Below are positions 6,449-8,254 of a stretch of DNA of 8,254 bases, piece after piece. The notes beneath the pieces are model-generated. The model was not told the DNA's origin. It searched no databases and was given only the letters and a program-made list of their open reading frames with translations. Position numbers and translations under genes: made by a program. The stretch's first letter is position 1. Each line of letters begins with the position of its first letter. This DNA comes from Nitrososphaerales archaeon TH526 (GTDB taxonomy: Archaea > Thermoproteota > Nitrososphaeria > Nitrososphaerales > Nitrososphaeraceae), in contig JAATVR010000739.1 in the NCBI GenBank assembly GCA_014523665.1, positions 1-8,254 on the forward strand, in the 5' to 3' direction.

Positions 6449-6692
6449 TGAATCATCAAATAGCTCTTATTTGAAGAATAAGTAATAGTTTTACATAAAG
6501 TTCGCAAATAAGTTTCGTTCGGTACAAATAATCTGCGAATGTGATGTCATATTCTCAAACATGTATAGTAGGGCGTTGACTTTGTAGATTTTTACTGAAT
6601 GTTCAAATCCGTAATTGTTGTATGTCCTTTATCCACTAGAATTAGGATAATTAAAGACTCCAGTCAGTGCACAGATACAAGATTCTCACGAT

Positions 6693-7228
6693 CTACCCTC
6701 CTCCTTTCCTACGCTGTTCTAGAGATGTTATTATTTGTTCATAACTATGATCGAAAATTTCGATGATGTTGCCAAATGGGTCTTGGCAGAAAACAATCAT
6801 ATATCCCTTATTAGGAACAATCTCCCAAATTTCGGTGCGTTGTTTTCCCCGGTCTCAGTTATTCTCTTACATAACTCTTCAATATTAAGGTCAGTTGTGC
6901 AAATGTGGATAATCCCTGATTTCCAGTAATCAAAATTATCTGGGCGCCTTTCTGCCTTTGGTTCTACGTACTCTATGATTTCAAAGCCTACTTGATTTGC
7001 GGAACTCAACCATGCCATTCTCATCTTCTTTAATCTCGGACCATGAATGTCTTTGACTGTCTTGCCCTTAAGCGAGTCGTCAGCAACAAATTCAGTTGCC
7101 TGCTTCACTACTGTGAACCCACACACCTCAGTATACCAATTTACAGCCTCTTTCAGATCAGGAACGCTGATTGCGACATGATTGATTATTCTTGGATAAA
7201 CTCTTGGCAAAGTTGCCTTAGTATTCAT
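6693..7228 (-). pseudogene. VOC (glyoxalase-fold) protein gene with a one-base frameshift
   Basis: From ATG 7228 the frame reads a vicinal-oxygen-chelate protein with two beta-alpha-beta-beta-beta halves: NHVAISVPDLKEAVNWYTEV at the start, then VGFEIIEY and YWKSGIIHICTTDLNIEE. After ITETG (residue 127) it leaves the family pattern and stops at 6797. The expected continuation is present one frame over: GKQRTEIWEIVPNKGY, then MIVFCQDPFGNIIEIFDHSY, ending at TAG 6695-6693. Adding one C to the CCCC run at 6847-6850 restores a 178-residue protein. The likely metal ligands are His17, Glu83, His108 and Glu157 (restored numbering). Glu157 is lost from the truncated product, so that product should be inactive. 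The family binds a divalent metal and acts on small molecules; the substrate cannot be told. The gene could be truly broken, or the lost base a sequencing error. Confidence 0.85.
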
Positions 7229-7316
7229 TTACTTAGTCTGCATTATCTTTACTTAATACCGATTTTGAAGAACTGAGTATTTGGCATCTTGGTAATATAT
7301 CCGTAAACGAGGTATG

Positions 7317-7336
7317 AAAGTGAAGGGGTTCACTTT
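7317..7336. repeat. Perfect 8-bp hairpin with GGGG loop
   Basis: AAAGTGAA (7317-7324) and TTCACTTT (7329-7336) are perfect inverted repeats around GGGG. It lies about 90 bases upstream of the VOC start and 210 bases downstream of the HAD stop. It could be an operator; the lack of a T-run argues against a terminator. Confidence 0.5.
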
Positions 7337-7449
7337 GGTGGTTAGTTCCAAATTGAAGAACGCAGATGCAACTGATTGATCTGTAGGTGGAACTTGTACG
7401 TCATAGTCGAATTGAAATTCAATTATTTCACTGAGTCAGTCACTGAGCT

Positions 7450-7481
7450 ATTGTTTGGCCTACAGGCCCAATTGTTTAGCC
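7450..7481. repeat. Direct repeat ATTGTTTRGCC, 21-bp spacing
   Basis: ATTGTTTGGCC (7450-7460) recurs as ATTGTTTAGCC (7471-7481), 10 of 11 identical, spaced 21 bp apart, about two helical turns. Between and overlapping them is a dyad GGCCT-AC-AGGCC (7457-7468). Such spacing suits two regulator dimers on one face of the DNA. Confidence 0.4.
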
Positions 7482-7547
7482 AGAATCGTGAATTGTATGC
7501 AATTCTATATCAAGTGCATGAACAATCATCTGCGATACTATTGCGTA

Positions 7548-8246
7548 TTATGATTTCGCAGCACACCAACTTAATAGAAATCCACTCGCTGCATTCATAT
7601 CTCTAAATATATTATTCCCGTCTTTGATTAATTCTCTGAAATCGGAAGCAGATAGTGGTGAAGAGTTGAGTACTACAATGCACCTTAAACCAGCTCGCCT
7701 AGCTGCTTGCACCCCAAATGGAGCATTCTCTACAATCAATGCGTTGGTAGGCGAGACCCCAAGCCTGCTTAGAGCAGCTAGGTATGATGCAGGATCAGGT
7801 TTGCCTTTTCCTTCAAATTCATCGCCATTTACTGTTACTTTAAACACATTCATTCCAAAGCTGTTCTCTAGAATAGTATCTAACTCTTGTTTTGATGAAC
7901 CAGTAACAACAGCTTTCAAGCAGCCCCTTAGACTTTCAAGCATCAATTCTCTAACGCCATCAAACGGTCTTGGAATTTGCTTCATCTGCATAAAGATTTG
8001 CTTCTTTCTCATACCTATCCTTTCCGCAAGAGTAACCAGACTCGTCTTTCTCGCTTCGATCTTGTGCCCTTCAAGATCAAGTAATTTTCGAGCCATTTCT
8101 AGTATCGGCATTCCTTCAAGCAAGTAGAATGTTCTCTCATCCAAATCAATTTCTGCAATCTCTGCAAGCGCTGTCTTCATGGCTTGAAAATGTGATGGCA
8201 TAGTGTCTACCAAAACCCCATCCATGTCGAAAATAATGGCCTTCAT
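7548..8246 (-). CDS. HAD-superfamily phosphatase/phosphomutase-like hydrolase
   Basis: The 232-residue product has the full set of HAD motifs. Motif I is FDMDGVLVDT with nucleophile Asp7 and acid/base Asp9. Motif II is VVTGSS (Thr115). Motif III is the lysine of GKPDP (Lys149). Motif IV is IVENAPFGVQAARRAG (Glu173, Asn174), where Asn replaces the more common second Asp. Residues about 15-95 form a helical C1-type cap, placing it near beta-phosphoglucomutase and phosphoglycolate phosphatase-like enzymes. It should be cytoplasmic and use Mg2+ to transfer or release phosphate from a small sugar phosphate; the substrate cannot be fixed from sequence. ATG 8246 is chosen because the family typically starts with MKAIIFDMDG. 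Length is normal for the family. Its promoter lies beyond the window, and the 319-bp gap suggests it is not co-transcribed with the VOC gene. Confidence 0.9.
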   Translation of the reverse strand: MKAIIFDMDGVLVDTMPSHFQAMKTALAEIAEIDLDERTFYLLEGMPILEMARKLLDLEGHKIEARKTSLVTLAERIGMRKKQIFMQMKQIPRPFDGVRELMLESLRGCLKAVVTGSSKQELDTILENSFGMNVFKVTVNGDEFEGKGKPDPASYLAALSRLGVSPTNALIVENAPFGVQAARRAGLRCIVVLNSSPLSASDFRELIKDGNNIFRDMNAASGFLLSWCAAKS

Positions 8247-8254
8247 AATGACAA

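Larger units (their letters stand above)
5842..6692. other. Long non-coding stretch with structured elements
   Basis: With the 55 bases before the small gene's start, this makes about 900 bases without a supported gene. An 80-codon open frame on the plus strand (5842-6084) has no start codon except one internal GTG, and I do not recognise its product. It may be a gene remnant or chance. The stretch holds a strong hairpin plus overlapping palindrome (6134-6185), a dyad GATGGA (6358-6363) / TCCATC (6375-6380), and a pair of dyads at 6410-6448. I see no tRNA, rRNA or transposon signature. Confidence 0.5.
7229..7547. promoter_or_regulatory. Intergenic region rich in dyads and direct repeats, with the VOC promoter
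   Basis: This gap separates two minus-strand genes, so it should hold the VOC promoter. A TATA-like TATTAAGTAAAG on the minus strand (about 7250-7261) lies 22-33 bases before ATG 7228. Further upstream are a GGGG-loop hairpin (7317-7336), AATTGA (7410-7415) / TCAATT (7419-7424), a direct repeat CACTGAG (7429, 7441), an 11-base direct repeat (7450, 7471) and GAATTG (7490-7495) / CAATTC (7500-7505). No coding frame is convincing. No T-tract marks the end of the HAD gene. Confidence 0.45.

Noticed and set aside
5787..6692. tRNA, rRNA or insertion sequence in the long gap
   Set aside because: I found no cloverleaf, conserved rRNA stretch, transposase-like frame or terminal inverted repeats with target duplication.
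7624..8127. Plus-strand 167-residue frame
   Set aside because: Antisense of the HAD gene, which has all four catalytic motifs.

Overview
The window looks like accessory chromosome of an ammonia-oxidising archaeon (Nitrososphaerota, perhaps the Nitrososphaera/Nitrosocosmicus group). This is an inference. It rests on moderate-to-low GC, AT-rich TATA-like boxes just upstream of starts with almost no Shine-Dalgarno sequences, T-rich rather than hairpin termination, and protein styles I recall from that group: large secreted multidomain surface proteins, a VOC protein and a HAD phosphatase. No rRNA, tRNA or marker gene is present to confirm it. Coding density is low and two of the six loci carry a clear frameshift.

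Layout. At the left edge (1-479, minus) is the N-terminal part of a membrane-anchored or secreted protein with a Pro/Glu repeat tail made of three perfect 48-bp copies. Next comes a secreted matrixin-type zinc metalloprotease (896-1714, minus). Its stop codon lies directly against an out-of-frame remnant (667-900) of one propeller blade. That blade is of the same type as the seven in the divergently transcribed large gene at 2154-5009 (plus). The large gene encodes a 951-residue secreted protein with a signal peptide, an F5/8C (discoidin) domain, a poly-Gly linker, a seven-bladed PLL-like propeller, a Big_9/cadherin-like domain and a C-terminal domain of about 250 residues. It ends in a T-rich terminator. 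The protease and the adhesin-like protein form a divergent cell-surface cluster that shares a module.

The right half holds a small secreted protein of unknown function (5403-5786, minus) and then about 900 bp without a convincing gene, which contains a strong 13-bp hairpin overlapping a second palindrome. A VOC/glyoxalase-fold gene (6693-7228, minus) follows, broken by an apparent one-base deletion in a C-run. A 319-bp gap rich in dyads and direct repeats separates it from an intact HAD-family phosphatase (7548-8246, minus).

Functionally, the left and centre suggest surface attachment, glycan binding and extracellular proteolysis. The right holds stand-alone cytoplasmic enzymes. The main points of interest are the shuffled and decaying propeller modules, the recent two-blade amplification inside the large protein, the frameshifted VOC gene and the structured non-coding region near 6134-6185. 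I did not find a convincing wholly new system.
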